Notes: generated by a model not told the origin, from the sequence alone. Positions 25,442 to 35,825 are shown, counted from the stretch's first letter. The stretch: 45,511 bases of DNA from Domibacillus antri (GCF_001936625.1 NZ_MSDU01000024.1:1-45511); one strand, 5' to 3'. Program-made: numbers and translations.

Positions 25442-27067
25442 TTATGCAACCACGGCATTGTTTAAAAAATGGTCTAACGCTTCCTGAAAACCTGCTGTTC
25501 CGACACGTAAATAAAAGGCGTGGAACGATTCGTCTTCAAGACGGTTTTCTTTAAAATAGTTTGCGATGTGCGCGAGTGCCGGCGCAACAGAATCAGCGAT
25601 CACTTTTCCTTTCAGCTTTTCATTAAACTGCGCACCCGGACCGAGAATACCGCCAACATACAATTCAAATGCTTCTTTCATACCGTCCGGTGTTTTGAGC
25701 AGCACGCCCTGAAGACCGATATCGGCAATTTGCTTTTGCCCGCATGCATTCGGGCAGCCGACGAAATGAATACGGATGTCTTCATCAAGCTTAACATGCT
25801 CATCCAAATATTGAGCCACTTTGCGCGCTCTCTCTTTCGTTTCTACAATCGCAAGGTTACAAAATTCGATGCCTGTGCATGAGACAGTCCGGCTCATAAA
25901 ACGGGATGGATTTGGTGAAAATTTATTAAAAATCGCATGCTTCAATAATTCATCTACTTTTTCAGCAGGGACATTTGGAATAATGATGTTTTGAGAAATG
26001 GTTGTACGGATGGACCCGTTTCCATATTGGTCCGCCAGCTCCGCCAGTTCAAGAAAATCGTCTCCGCTCAGACGGCCAACCGGGACGTTTAAGCCGATAT
26101 AGCGAAGGCTCTCTTGTTTTTGCGAGTGCACGCCGTCAAAATAAGCGGCCTGCCAGCCGGCCGTTTTATCTTCACCGCGTTCCGGCATTTTCCCGATTAA
26201 CTTTTCAAGCTCTTCCTGGAATTTCTCCGCTCCCCAGTCATCGACAAGAAACTTCAGACGGGCACGGTGACGTTTCGCGCGGTATCCATGGTCGCGGAAA
26301 ATCGTTGTCACGCCAATCGCCACTTTTAATACCTCTTCCGGGCGGACAAACATATTAAGCGGCTGCGCCAAATATGGTTTGGCAGAAAGTCCGCCGCCGA
26401 CTTGAATATGGAAGCCAATAACTTCTTCACCATCAATTACTTTAACAGCCGGTGTAAACGCTAAATCTTGAATTTCTGCATGTGCGTTATTATACTTATT
26501 GCTCGAAATCGACATTTTGTACTTTCTTGGCAGATTTGAAAAATCACGATTCATGACGAAGAAGTCGTTCACTTCATTGACAAGTGCTGTCGTATCCATC
26601 AATTCATCAGGGTCGATACCTGCAAGCGGATTACCGACAATCGTCCGCGGGCAATCACCGCATGCTTCATATGAGTACAGCCCGACCGCCTCAAGACGAT
26701 TGTAAATATCCGGAATATCTTCAATGCGCAGCCAGTGGAACTGAATCGCCTGGCGTGTCGTCACGTCCGCAAGATTACGTCCATAATCCTGTGCAATTTT
26801 ACCAAGAGCGCGTGCCTGCTCAGATGTCATAATCCCCGATGGAATACGTATACGCATCATAAAGTAACCGTCATTCGGTCTTTGCTGGTACACACCCGCC
26901 CACTTAAACCGGTTAAATTCATCATCTGGAATCGATACATACCCTTCTTTTGAATACTTCTCAATAATGGTTCTGATCACGTCAAGACCATCTTTTTTCA
27001 TTTTATCAAATTCCACTTTATGCAATTCTTTCGGATCCCGGTCCATCCATATTGCTTCATAAGCCAC
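25442..27067 (-). CDS. ferredoxin-type nitrite/sulfite reductase (siroheme protein)
   Basis: A 541-residue siroheme/4Fe-4S reductase. Cys397 and Cys403 (SCTGIEFC) with Cys438 and Cys442 (GCPNACG) are the cluster ligands. Two ferredoxin-like half domains are visible, one with TTRQAIQFHWL and one with RTTISQNIIIPNVP, as in NirA and CysI. Bacillus proteins of this exact pattern are named ferredoxin-nitrite reductase and reduce nitrite or sulfite by six electrons. The choice between the two cannot be made here. Translation starts at GTG (27067) behind AAGGGGG; the upstream ATG in the frame lacks a ribosome site. No siroheme or nitrate gene is adjacent. Confidence 0.88.
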   Translation of the reverse strand: MAYEAIWMDRDPKELHKVEFDKMKKDGLDVIRTIIEKYSKEGYVSIPDDEFNRFKWAGVYQQRPNDGYFMMRIRIPSGIMTSEQARALGKIAQDYGRNLADVTTRQAIQFHWLRIEDIPDIYNRLEAVGLYSYEACGDCPRTIVGNPLAGIDPDELMDTTALVNEVNDFFVMNRDFSNLPRKYKMSISSNKYNNAHAEIQDLAFTPAVKVIDGEEVIGFHIQVGGGLSAKPYLAQPLNMFVRPEEVLKVAIGVTTIFRDHGYRAKRHRARLKFLVDDWGAEKFQEELEKLIGKMPERGEDKTAGWQAAYFDGVHSQKQESLRYIGLNVPVGRLSGDDFLELAELADQYGNGSIRTTISQNIIIPNVPAEKVDELLKHAIFNKFSPNPSRFMSRTVSCTGIEFCNLAIVETKERARKVAQYLDEHVKLDEDIRIHFVGCPNACGQKQIADIGLQGVLLKTPDGMKEAFELYVGGILGPGAQFNEKLKGKVIADSVAPALAHIANYFKENRLEDESFHAFYLRVGTAGFQEALDHFLNNAVVA

Positions 27068-27116
27068 GTTGCTTTCCCCCTTAGTGCAAATATTCTTTCT
27101 ATTAATACTAAAGGAA

Positions 27117-27160
27117 ATAAACAAAAAGAAACCGGCCAATTACATAGTAAATTGACCGGC
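27117..27160 (-). terminator. terminator of the MocR-type regulator gene
   Basis: On the minus strand GGCCGGTCAATT pairs with AATTGGCCGG (one wobble), then TTTCTTTTTG. It separates the regulator from the reductase gene. Confidence 0.8.
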
Positions 27161-27163
27161 CAC

Positions 27164-28612
27164 TTATACATTATCGTTTTTTTGACAAACAGCGAGCGCA
27201 TCCGCAAATCGAGCAATTCCTTCACCGATAACGTCCGTTTCTTCTCTTCCGAATGTAAAGCGGACATAGCCTTTTTGCGAACCAAATACACTTCCCGGCA
27301 GAAACGAAACGCCGCGCTTCATGGATTCCTCCAGCAGCTGCTGCTCATTGACCGGATGTGTCAGCCTGCACCAGATGTGAATGCCGCCTTCTGGAATAAA
27401 ATAGGCCGTATTATCTTTTAAATACCTCTGAAAACTCGTAACAATTTCATCGCGCCGTTCTTTTAATTCTTTGCGGATCATATGAATATGCTCGTCAAAG
27501 GATGAAGATTTTAAAAATTCATTCGCGGCCCATTGCGGAAAAATACTATGGCCGAAATCAACCTGCTGTTTCGCATCGGCGAGCCGTTCGATGACATTGG
27601 ACGGACCGATCACCCAGCCAATCCGCAAACCGGAAGCCACAATTTTCGATAAAGAGCTGATATAAAGCACGTTCCCGTTCTCGTCCATCGACTTCAGCGT
27701 ATCACTTACGTTTCCATTAAAAGACGTCAATGAATACGGATCATCTTCAATAATGGGAATACCGAATTCAGACGATATTTCTAAAATTCGTTTTCGGCGT
27801 GCCGGACTCATTTTCAGCCCCGTTGGATTTTGATAATCCGGATTTAAAAACAGCATCCGAATGCGGTGTTTTTTGTGCAGCGCAATAACATCATCCGGAT
27901 TGATTCCATGCTGGTCGACCGGTAATAGCAGTGTATTCAGGCCCGCTGATTGAAAAACGGGCAGCGAATAACAATATGATGGATCTTCAATGGCAATGGA
28001 ATCCCCCGGTTTCAGCAAACATTGAATAATTAAATGAAGCGCCTGCTGTGCACCGGATGTGATTAAAATCGACGACGGCGCAGCATGAATATTTTTATAT
28101 TCCCTTACATGCTCGGCAATCGTTGTCCGGAGCGCGGCATTTCCCTGTGGATGATCGTATCCGAGATGATCAAGAAACGGAATAGTGGCCATAATCGTCT
28201 TAAATTGTTCCCGCGGCAAAAGCCCCGGCGCCAGTTCGCCGCTGGATAAATTAATGACGTGCCGTTTTTGATTTTCGGTACGGATGCGCTGCACGAGCGG
28301 CAAATTAGGCAAAAAGGAGCCGTCTTCCATGTAACGGCCCCAGTTCGGAATACGCTTATGCGAAATCCCCCAAATATCCGTGCTGATGCGGGTGCCGCTT
28401 CCCTTTTTCCGCTCAACTATGCCGAGCGACTGCAGTTCTTCATACGCAGCTACAACTGTGCTTCGGTTCACACCGAGCTCTTTCGCCAGAAGCCGTTCCG
28501 ATGGCAGTACACTTTCCGGCGAAAAAAGGCCCGTTGAAATCCCCTCTTCAATATACTCCGCAATTTGTTTGTACACCGCTTTTTTGGCGGCCCGATCCGG
28601 TCTCCATTCCAT
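27164..28612 (-). CDS. MocR/PdxR-type GntR regulator with aminotransferase domain
   Basis: A 482-residue fusion. Residues 1-75 form a GntR winged helix (KQIAEYIEEGISTGLFSPESVLPSERLLAKELGVNRSTVVAAYEELQSLGIVERKKGSG). The rest is a fold-type I aminotransferase with the PLP-lysine motif SSLSKIVASGLRIGW. Such proteins sense PLP or amines and typically act on a nearby metabolic gene. No pdxST or GABA gene lies next to it, so the target is unclear. The ATG at 28612 has GGGAAGGTG before it. It is 16 bp downstream of a small membrane-protein gene in the same direction. Confidence 0.88.
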   Translation of the reverse strand: MEWRPDRAAKKAVYKQIAEYIEEGISTGLFSPESVLPSERLLAKELGVNRSTVVAAYEELQSLGIVERKKGSGTRISTDIWGISHKRIPNWGRYMEDGSFLPNLPLVQRIRTENQKRHVINLSSGELAPGLLPREQFKTIMATIPFLDHLGYDHPQGNAALRTTIAEHVREYKNIHAAPSSILITSGAQQALHLIIQCLLKPGDSIAIEDPSYCYSLPVFQSAGLNTLLLPVDQHGINPDDVIALHKKHRIRMLFLNPDYQNPTGLKMSPARRKRILEISSEFGIPIIEDDPYSLTSFNGNVSDTLKSMDENGNVLYISSLSKIVASGLRIGWVIGPSNVIERLADAKQQVDFGHSIFPQWAANEFLKSSSFDEHIHMIRKELKERRDEIVTSFQRYLKDNTAYFIPEGGIHIWCRLTHPVNEQQLLEESMKRGVSFLPGSVFGSQKGYVRFTFGREETDVIGEGIARFADALAVCQKNDNV

Positions 28613-28628
28613 TATGTCACCTTCCCGC

Positions 28629-28823
28629 TTAAATAACGGACACAATATACCATATGACACCAACTGCCAGGACAACAAATAAAATAATGTAAATAACCGT
28701 TAAGTTAATGGTGTTCCGCTTCGTGGATTCTCCGTATTTTACATCTTCGCTTTTCGTGACCATGAAGGTCCCAACAAGCGCAAGAACAAGAACAACAATG
28801 ACCAGCGCCATCGCAATTTTCAT
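28629..28823 (-). CDS. small two-segment membrane protein
   Basis: A 64-residue protein with two membrane segments (about 3-20 and 40-62) joined by a charged KSEDVKYGESTKRNT loop. The ribosome site AAAGGAGGAGACAGG directly before the ATG is one of the strongest in the window, so I think the gene is real. Function is unknown. It lies between the broken lrgAB locus and the MocR-type regulator, in the same direction and tightly packed. Confidence 0.75.
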   Translation of the reverse strand: MKIAMALVIVVLVLALVGTFMVTKSEDVKYGESTKRNTINLTVIYIILFVVLAVGVIWYIVSVI

Positions 28824-28839
28824 CCTGTCTCCTCCTTTT

Positions 28840-29786
28840 TCACAAAAAATAGCTAATGATTAACGGAAGTATAAAACTGGCGGCAAGTCCGGTTATAATC
28901 ATCGTTACCGAACCGATGGCCGCTGCTTCCTTTTCATTTTTCACCAGCTGGCTTACGCCGACAATATGCGAAGCGAAGCGCAGCCCATTCCGATCCCTCT
29001 GCCGACCGGGCTTTTCACACGAAGCCCGTTTAAAACAAATGGCCTGAATACCCCCCATGGTACACTGGCAATCACAACAAAGGCAGCTGTCACCGGTGGG
29101 ATACCGCCGATTTCTTCCGATAAAGCAAGGGCAATCGGCATCGTTGTCAGCTGCGGCATCACTGACAAAATAATCGATTCATTCAGCCCAATCCATTTTC
29201 CGGCAAGTACAGCGAGCACAAATGTCACCAAAATCCCGCTTCCAGCGCCTATTATGATAGAAGAAACGTTTCTCATAAAAAGCTGGCGCTGGTTATAGAG
29301 CGGAACGGCAAGCGCCACAATGGCCGCATTTAACAGCAGTGACAGCCATTCCGCACCACCCTAGGCATAGTCAATGTGCGATGTACCGGACAATAAAAAC
29401 AAGCAAATGAGAAAGACCGTTGTCGTCAAGACAGGAATAGTAACAGGCGATGAAACCCTTTCATTTAATTTTACCGCCAGTGTTAACAGCGTGCTCCCTA
29501 TAATGAGCAGGACCAGTCCCATTCCTTCTTCTTTAAAAAAAGGACCATAGTTGATAATTCCAGTCGTTGCTGGTATTAAAAACAGCGGCATAAACGCAAT
29601 CAGCTTGACCGCGCCCATCTCCACCCACTTTGCCGGAACAACACCGGACATGAGCAAGCCAAACAGGATCAGCATACCTGCCAAACTGCCTGGTATTGAT
29701 AAATGAAGCCAGACGGCTAGCTGATTTCCGATTGCACTAATAACATATATAACGCCCGCCTGGAGCGCTGTCACCATCCACTTCAC
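28840..29786 (-). pseudogene. lrgA-lrgB locus, fused and disrupted
   Basis: Reading leftwards from a GTG at 29786 (behind GGGGGGACAG), the first part is LrgA/CidA-like (LSIPGSLAGMLILFGLL, FMPLFLIPATTGIINYG). It runs without a stop into what looks like the start of LrgB (VKLNERVSSPVTIPVLTTTV). A TAG at 29361-29363 then interrupts the frame. Past it, LrgB continues in the same frame (GGAEWLSLLLNAAIVALAVPLY... down to KSPVGRGIGMGCAS). There a tandem CTTCG duplication near 28970-28980 shifts the frame; the LrgB C-terminus (HIVGVSQLVKNEKEAAAIGSVTMIITGL) follows in the next frame. So the locus has a fusion by deletion, a nonsense codon and a 5-bp duplication. Intact LrgAB export murein-hydrolase-regulating or glycolate/pyruvate-type solutes. 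Confidence 0.82.
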
Positions 29787-29871
29787 TGCTGTCCCCCCAT
29801 CCTTTTATCATAGAAAAGATCTCAAAAAAAGGACCATCCAATTTCACTGGATTTTACTCATCCAATTTAAA

Positions 29872-29903
29872 AAGCCTTTCCTTCATCATAGCAGGAAAGG
29901 CTT
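29872..29903 (-). terminator. terminator of the ABC exporter gene
   Basis: On the minus strand AAGCCTTTCC pairs perfectly with GGAAAGGCTT around an 12-nt loop, followed by TTTAAATT. Confidence 0.8.
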
Positions 29904-29912
29904 CTTGAAATA

Positions 29913-31634
29913 TTACAAATTTCCGAACTGTGCCTCGTGCAGACGGCGGTAATGTCCATTTCGCTCTAACAGCTCATCATGACTTCCCTGCTCTTCAATA
30001 CCGGACGGCGTTACCACAATAATCCGATCCGCATGTTTAATAGTGGCAAGCCTGTGCGCAATAACAAGAGTCGTGCGGCCGATTGCAAGTTCCGCCAACG
30101 CCTGCTGAATCGCCAGCTCCGTCTCCGTATCAAGGGAGGATGTCGCTTCATCTAAAATTAAAATGGGGGGATTCTTTAAGAAAATACGCGCAATCGCCAG
30201 CCGCTGCTTTTGCCCGCCGGACAGCTTCACGCCCCGTTCCCCAATGACCGTGTCAAGCCCTTCAGGCAAGGACAAGACGAATTCCTCTAAACGCGAGCGC
30301 TTCAAAGCATCCATAATGGCTTTATCAGAGGCACCAAGATCCCCGTATAAAATGTTTTCCCGAATCGAACCGGAGAATAAAAATACATCCTGCTGTACAA
30401 TGCCAATCTGACGGCGAAGTGAGGCGAGCGTCATTTTTTTCGTATTTAATCCATCGATGGAGATAAATCCTTCCTGTGCATCGTAAAACCGGGGCAACAA
30501 GCGGCACATCGTCGTTTTCCCCGCACCCGATGGACCGACAAAGGCAACCGTCTCTCCCGCTTTAATCGACAGGCTGATGTCCTTTAAAACCGGTGTTTTT
30601 CCTTCATAGCCGAATGTTACATTATAATAACGAATATTGCCATTTACCATACCCACCTCAATCGCATCCGGTGAATCTGCCACATCCGGTTCCGTTTCAA
30701 GCAGTTCCACATATCGTTTAAAACCGGCAATGCCTTTCGGATAGCTTTCAATAATCGCATTTATTTTTTCAATCGGGCGGAAGAAAATGTTCGACAGCAG
30801 AATAAAGGCGATAAATTCGCCGTATGTAAGCTCATCGTTCATCACGAAATAGGTGCCGCAAATAAGAACAAAAAGTGTCACCACGCGCATCAGCATATAA
30901 CTGATCGACATATTTAACGCCATAATTTTATACGATACGAGTTTCGTCAAACGAAAACGATTGTTATTTTCTTCAAACTGTGCTTTTTCATGCTTTTCAT
31001 TCGCAAATGCCTGAACGACGCGAATGCCTCCCATGCTGTCTTCAATACGGGCATTAAAATCGGCAATATCACCGAATAACTGGTGAAAAGCGCCGGTCAT
31101 TTTTTTATTAAAGTACACAGCGAGCCATAAAATGATTGGAATAATAATAAATGTCAGCACCGCCAGCTTCCAGTTAATATAAGCCATCATGGCAAACGCG
31201 CCGGTCAGTGTCATGACGGCAATAAATAAATCTTCCGGACCGTGATGCGCCATTTCACCGATTTCCATTAAATCGCTCGTCATCCGCGAAATCAAATGAC
31301 CGGTTTTCGTATTGTCAAAGAATCGAAATGACAGCTTTTGAACGTGGGTAAACAGCTTTCGCCGCATGTCCGTTTCTATGTTAATGCCAAGCATGTGTCC
31401 CCAGTATGTCACAACATATTGCAGACCTGCATTAAACATGTAAATGAGCAGCAGCCCGATGCAGGCGGCCAAGATCAAATTCCAATCCCCGGACGGCAGC
31501 AGTTTATCGATAAACTGATTGACGACAAACGGAAAAGCGAGCTCAAGCAGCCCTGCCAGCACGGCACAGAAAAAATCCACGAAAAATAGCTTTTTATAAG
31601 GACGATAGTAAGAAAAAAAACGTTTCAGCAACAT
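29913..31634 (-). CDS. ABC transporter, fused permease and ATPase (multidrug exporter type)
   Basis: A 573-residue half-transporter that must dimerise. Residues 1-310 hold six membrane segments with the usual coupling-helix motifs (FFDNTKTGHLISRMTSDL). The ATPase domain carries Walker A GPSGAGKTT, the Q-loop VQQDVFLF, the signature LSGGQKQR, Walker B ILILDEATSSLD and the H-loop IAHRLATI, all intact. The overall form is that of Sav1866/YgaD-like exporters of drugs or lipids. The substrate cannot be read. The ATG at 31634 follows AAAGGAG closely. It stands alone with its own terminator. Confidence 0.9.
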   Translation of the reverse strand: MLLKRFFSYYRPYKKLFFVDFFCAVLAGLLELAFPFVVNQFIDKLLPSGDWNLILAACIGLLLIYMFNAGLQYVVTYWGHMLGINIETDMRRKLFTHVQKLSFRFFDNTKTGHLISRMTSDLMEIGEMAHHGPEDLFIAVMTLTGAFAMMAYINWKLAVLTFIIIPIILWLAVYFNKKMTGAFHQLFGDIADFNARIEDSMGGIRVVQAFANEKHEKAQFEENNNRFRLTKLVSYKIMALNMSISYMLMRVVTLFVLICGTYFVMNDELTYGEFIAFILLSNIFFRPIEKINAIIESYPKGIAGFKRYVELLETEPDVADSPDAIEVGMVNGNIRYYNVTFGYEGKTPVLKDISLSIKAGETVAFVGPSGAGKTTMCRLLPRFYDAQEGFISIDGLNTKKMTLASLRRQIGIVQQDVFLFSGSIRENILYGDLGASDKAIMDALKRSRLEEFVLSLPEGLDTVIGERGVKLSGGQKQRLAIARIFLKNPPILILDEATSSLDTETELAIQQALAELAIGRTTLVIAHRLATIKHADRIIVVTPSGIEEQGSHDELLERNGHYRRLHEAQFGNL

Positions 31635-31755
31635 CTCACTCCTTTTCAAATTTTAATGCGTTTCCTGTTCAGCATAAAAAGAATGCGATTGATAATCAAT
31701 TTCAACAAAAAACGTAGCACATCCATTTACAGATTGTCTATACCTTTTTGACAAT

Positions 31756-31797
31756 AAAACAGGCATCATCTCTTATAAACGAGATGATGCCTGTTTT
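31756..31797 (-). terminator. terminator of the roc/put operon
   Basis: AAAACAGGCATCATCTC (31756-31772) and GAGATGATGCCTGTTTT (31781-31797) form a perfect 17-bp stem with an 8-nt loop, followed on the minus strand by ATTGTC after TTTT. It lies about 45 bp past the proline dehydrogenase stop. Confidence 0.88.
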
Positions 31798-31842
31798 GCA
31801 GATAGGTTTTTCATAAATGTTCGCTATTATCAAGATCTTCTG

Positions 31843-32766
31843 TTATTTAGACATGAATCCTTTCAGCGCAAAAGACACATTTTGCGGCCTTTCTGCCAGG
31901 CGGCGCATAAAATAGCCAAACCAATCATCGCCAAACGGAACGTAAACGCGCACGTTGCAGCCTTCACGGACAAGGCTTAATTGTACATCCGTGCGGAACC
32001 CATATAATAGTTGAAATTCAAACTGATCAAAAGGAATCGAATGCTCTTTGACCAGCTCTTTGACCCGCGCGATGATATGATGATCATGTGTGGCAATCGC
32101 CGTGTAGCTCCCGCTCAGCAAATGTTCTTTAATAATGACCAAAAAGTTGTCATCCACATCCCGTTTATCTTGATATGCTACTTTGGCGGATTCTTTATAC
32201 GCCCCTTTCACAAGACGAAGAGGGATTCCTTTCAACGATTTCACATCTTGCCCGGCACGATGCAAATACGCTTGAATGACGGTGCCGACATTGTTATAGC
32301 CATATACGTCCCGCAGCTCCTTTAAAATATCAAGTGTCAGCTGATAATGAGCGTAATCTTCCATGTCAATTTGTACAAAGTTGCCGTGCCATTTAGCCGC
32401 TTCTAAAATCCGGCGCATATTTTCCACGCAAAAGGCGCGGTCCACATCGAGGCCGATCTGTGTCAATTTTACGGACAATTGGCTGTCTACACCCGCCTCC
32501 GCCATCGCTTCAAGCGTTTTTACATTATATTCCGCCGCCTGAGCCGCTTCTTCTTTACTCGAAACAAATTCGCCAAGATGATCAAGCGTGCAGGCAATCC
32601 CTTGCTGATTCAGTTCTCTTACTATTTTGACCGCACTTTCAATGTTTACACCGGCCACCACCTGGGAAGCGCCAAATTTCAGCCCCCACTTTTTCGCCGC
32701 ATGATTTAATAATCCGTTCCGGGAGGCATAAAGAAACACATTTTTTGAAATGGAAGCCATCATCAT
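31843..32766 (-). CDS. putB: proline dehydrogenase
   Basis: A 307-residue single-domain FAD enzyme that oxidises proline to pyrroline-5-carboxylate at the membrane. It has the expected TIM-barrel motifs: SVKLTQIGLDVD, QIDMEDYAHY, QAYLHRAGQDVKSL, RLVKGAYKES, ATHDHHII, FQLLYGFR, and the C-terminal YVPFGDDWFGYFMRRLAERPQN that binds the substrate. The gene begins with three consecutive ATG codons behind GGGGGAG; the second or third may be the true start. It is the last gene of the rocA-rocD-putB operon, separated from rocD by about 110 bp. Its product is the substrate of RocA. Confidence 0.93.
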   Translation of the reverse strand: MMMASISKNVFLYASRNGLLNHAAKKWGLKFGASQVVAGVNIESAVKIVRELNQQGIACTLDHLGEFVSSKEEAAQAAEYNVKTLEAMAEAGVDSQLSVKLTQIGLDVDRAFCVENMRRILEAAKWHGNFVQIDMEDYAHYQLTLDILKELRDVYGYNNVGTVIQAYLHRAGQDVKSLKGIPLRLVKGAYKESAKVAYQDKRDVDDNFLVIIKEHLLSGSYTAIATHDHHIIARVKELVKEHSIPFDQFEFQLLYGFRTDVQLSLVREGCNVRVYVPFGDDWFGYFMRRLAERPQNVSFALKGFMSK

Positions 32767-32876
32767 GATCTCCCCCTCCGCTTTTATATTCCTTTAATTC
32801 CCCCTCTTCTATAATGTGATGCTTCCGACATGCGTTCTGTAACAACATTTTTTCAGCTACATGCTGATTCTTGCGT

Positions 32877-34082
32877 TTACGGAGTAAAGACCCGGTTAAT
32901 TTTTTCAATTCCCCAGTCCAGTTCTTCTTTCGAAATAATAAGCGGCGGTGTAAAACGAATCATGGTCCCATGTGTTTCTTTACATAAAAGGCCTCCCTGC
33001 TTTAATTTTTCACAATATGGGCGGGCAGTCTCTGTTAATTCAACACCGATAAAGAGCCCGCGGCCGCGCACTTCTTTAATGGAGGGATGAGTGATTTTCA
33101 TTAATTCCTCTTTAAAGTATTGTCCCAGCTCGAATGAACGAGCCGCCAGCCCCTCTTTTTCAATGACGTTAACCGAAGCCATGGATACAGCGCAGGCAAG
33201 AGGACTGCCGCCAAAGGTCGAACCATGCGAACCGGCGTTAAAGACACCTAAAATCGTTCGATTCGCGGCAACACATGAAATCGGGATCACGCCGCCGCCG
33301 AGCGCTTTTCCAAGAATGAACATATCCGGGTCCACTTCTTCCCATTCACAGGCGAACATTTTTCCAGTCCGCCCTAACCCTGTTTGAATTTCATCCGCAA
33401 TGAATAATACGTTATTCTCTTTGCAAAGCGCGGCCGCTTCTTTTAAAAAGCCATCCGGGGGCAAAACAATGCCCGCTTCTCCTTGAATCGGTTCGGTAAT
33501 AAATGCGGCTGTATTTGGGGTAATCGTTTCTTTTAACGCCTGAATATCACCGAATGGAATCAGCTTAATGCCCTGCAGCATCGGGCCAAATCCCCGCTTG
33601 TATTCCGCTTCCGATGAAAGAGAAACGGCTGTCATTGTCCGGCCGTGAAAATTGCCGCTGCACGCAATGATCTCCGCCTGATCTCTTGGAACTCCTTTTA
33701 CTTCGTACGCCCAGCGGCGGGCTGCTTTCACCGCGGTTTCAACCGCTTCGGCGCCCGTATTCATCGGCAGCACCGTTTCTTTGTTCGTTAATGTACACAT
33801 TTTTTCGCACCATGGTCCGAGCTGGTCATTATAAAAAGCGCGTGACGTTAAAGTGACCCGATCTGCCTGCTGTTTTAATGCCTGAATAATTTTGGGATGA
33901 CGATGACCTTGGCTGACTGCCGAATATGCACTCAGCATATCCATATATCGATTGCCTTCCGGATCTTCCACCCACACTCCCTGTGCTTCTGAAATAACGA
34001 TCGGCAGCGGCTCATAGTTGCGGGCGCCAAATATTTCGGTCTGTTGAATCATTTTGTCCGTTTCGGTCATGGAGAATGTCAT
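32877..34082 (-). CDS. rocD: ornithine aminotransferase
   Basis: A 401-residue class III PLP aminotransferase that converts ornithine and 2-oxoglutarate to glutamate semialdehyde and glutamate. The PLP lysine is Lys259 ([12 protein letters not shown]), with Asp230 in [15 protein letters not shown] binding the pyridine nitrogen, and the SGNFHGRT loop contacting phosphate. A GGGGAGG site precedes the ATG at 34082. It lies 36 bp downstream of rocA in the same operon. Its glutamate-semialdehyde product cyclises to the pyrroline-5-carboxylate used by RocA. Confidence 0.94.
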   Translation of the reverse strand: MTFSMTETDKMIQQTEIFGARNYEPLPIVISEAQGVWVEDPEGNRYMDMLSAYSAVSQGHRHPKIIQALKQQADRVTLTSRAFYNDQLGPWCEKMCTLTNKETVLPMNTGAEAVETAVKAARRWAYEVKGVPRDQAEIIACSGNFHGRTMTAVSLSSEAEYKRGFGPMLQGIKLIPFGDIQALKETITPNTAAFITEPIQGEAGIVLPPDGFLKEAAALCKENNVLFIADEIQTGLGRTGKMFACEWEEVDPDMFILGKALGGGVIPISCVAANRTILGVFNAGSHGSTFGGSPLACAVSMASVNVIEKEGLAARSFELGQYFKEELMKITHPSIKEVRGRGLFIGVELTETARPYCEKLKQGGLLCKETHGTMIRFTPPLIISKEELDWGIEKINRVFTP

Positions 34083-34118
34083 CGCAATTCCTCCCCGGAA
34101 AATAGTGAATGAATGGTT

Positions 34119-35666
34119 TTAAAACGCTTCTGACGTTGTTTTTCCCTGCAAATGCAAAAGGAGATAATCCGGGCTCCCCGCTTTCGAATCGGTTCCCGAC
34201 ATATTAAAACCGCCAAATGGCTGGTAGCCGACAATCGCTCCCGTACATCCTCTATTAACGTATAAATTGCCGACATGAAATTCTTTTCGGGCCCGTTCAA
34301 TGTGATCACGATTGTTAGAGATCAAAGCTCCTGTTAATCCGTACTCCGTATTATTCGCAACAGCCAGCATATGATCAAAATCATCCGCCCTGCAAAAAGC
34401 AACGACTGGTCCAAATATTTCTTCCTGCATGATCCGGGCATTTTCGTTCACATCTGCGAAAATAGCCGGCTGAATGAAAAAGCCCGCTTTTTCACTCCCT
34501 TCTCCCCCCGTTACGAGACGTCCTTCTTGTTTGCCGATTTCGATGTAACTCATAATTTTGTTGTACGCTTTTTCATCAATGACCGGTCCCATATACGTAT
34601 CCGGATCTTCCGGATTGCCCATTGTCAGCGTATTCGTTAAAGCGGCCGCTTTTTCAAGCACGGTATCGTATACATCTTTATGAACAACCGCGCGGGAGCA
34701 AGCCGAGCATTTTTGGCCGGAAAATCCGAATGCAGAGTATACAATAGAAGAAGCCGCCAAATCCAAATCAGCCTCTTTATCAACCAGAATGGTATCTTTC
34801 CCGCCCATTTCGGCCATAACGCGCTTCAGCCAAATTTGCCCCGGATTTACTTTTGCCGCACGTTCATAAATGCGGCAGCCGACCTCGCGTGATCCCGTAA
34901 ACGAGACAAAACGGGTTTTCGGATGATCGACAAGATAATCCCCGATTTCAGTCCCGCTGCCGGGTATATAATTCAAAACACCCGCAGGCAGACCGGCTTC
35001 TTCCATCACTTCCACAAACTTCGCGGCAACGACCGGCGTTGATTCGGCCGGCTTTAGCAGCACGGTATTTCCGGTCACGATGGCCGCAGCGGCAGTTCCC
35101 GCCATAATAGCAAGAGGGAAGTTGAATGGAGAAATCACAATACCGACTCCAAGCGGAATATAGTGAAACGTATTATGTTCGCCTGGACGGCTGTTTACGG
35201 GCGCACCGTCTTTCAATTCAAGCATTTGCCGGCCATAATATTCAAGAAAATCAATCACTTCAGCTGTATCTCCGTCGGCTTCTTTCCAAGGTTTACCTGC
35301 TTCCGTAACGAGCCAGCTTGAAAACTCATGTTTCCGCCGCCGAATGATCGCAGCGGCACGGAATAAAAGATTGGCCCGGTACCCCTCATCCGTCATTTTC
35401 CATGTTTCAAATGCCTGCAGTGCGGACTGCATCGCTTTTTCCGCCAATGCTTGATCCGCCAGGGAGACAGTGCCGATCAACTCTTCTTTTTTAGCAGGAT
35501 TCGTCGATGCTGCTTTTGAATGTGAAATGATCTTTTCACCGCCAATCACTAATGGATACTCTTTTCCTAATTGTGTATTCACGTACGCCAGCGCTTCTTT
35601 AAATTCACTCTTATTTTTTTCGATCGTAAAATCGGTAAATGGTTCATGCTTATACTCAACAACCAT
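34119..35666 (-). CDS. rocA: 1-pyrroline-5-carboxylate dehydrogenase
   Basis: A 515-residue aldehyde dehydrogenase family enzyme that oxidises glutamate semialdehyde to glutamate with NAD. The base Glu286 is in MAEMGGKD and the nucleophile Cys320 in [24 protein letters not shown] contributes to cofactor binding. Length and sequence match RocA/PutC. The frame opens at 35699, but GGAGGG seven bases before the ATG at 35666 fixes the start. It leads the rocA-rocD-putB operon, whose upstream region carries a palindrome (35744-35768) and a cre-like site (35812-35825). No sigma-54 promoter of the B. subtilis roc type was found. Confidence 0.94.
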   Translation of the reverse strand: MVVEYKHEPFTDFTIEKNKSEFKEALAYVNTQLGKEYPLVIGGEKIISHSKAASTNPAKKEELIGTVSLADQALAEKAMQSALQAFETWKMTDEGYRANLLFRAAAIIRRRKHEFSSWLVTEAGKPWKEADGDTAEVIDFLEYYGRQMLELKDGAPVNSRPGEHNTFHYIPLGVGIVISPFNFPLAIMAGTAAAAIVTGNTVLLKPAESTPVVAAKFVEVMEEAGLPAGVLNYIPGSGTEIGDYLVDHPKTRFVSFTGSREVGCRIYERAAKVNPGQIWLKRVMAEMGGKDTILVDKEADLDLAASSIVYSAFGFSGQKCSACSRAVVHKDVYDTVLEKAAALTNTLTMGNPEDPDTYMGPVIDEKAYNKIMSYIEIGKQEGRLVTGGEGSEKAGFFIQPAIFADVNENARIMQEEIFGPVVAFCRADDFDHMLAVANNTEYGLTGALISNNRDHIERARKEFHVGNLYVNRGCTGAIVGYQPFGGFNMSGTDSKAGSPDYLLLHLQGKTTSEAF

Positions 35667-35743
35667 TTGATCTCCCTCCTCATTCAGGTTATCTATCATT
35701 AATGATGAATGACGGACACTTTTTTACAATCATATGAGTTGAG

Positions 35744-35768
35744 ATGCAAAAACATTTTGAGCATCTGA
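35744..35768. promoter_or_regulatory. 25-bp palindrome upstream of rocA
   Basis: Arms AGATGC and GCATCT with a further AAA...TTT inside, centred about 90 bp before the rocA start. It may be the site of a proline- or arginine-responsive activator. Confidence 0.45.
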
Positions 35769-35811
35769 AAAATAATGGCTTTATTTTCATATTCATTTGC
35801 TTTATATTGTT

Positions 35812-35825
35812 TGAAAACGCATTCA
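35812..35825. promoter_or_regulatory. cre-like (CcpA) site upstream of rocA
   Basis: TGAAAACGCATTCA matches the cre consensus TGWAARCGYTWNCW at 13 of 14 positions. Carbon catabolite control of an amino-acid degradation operon would be expected. Confidence 0.5.
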
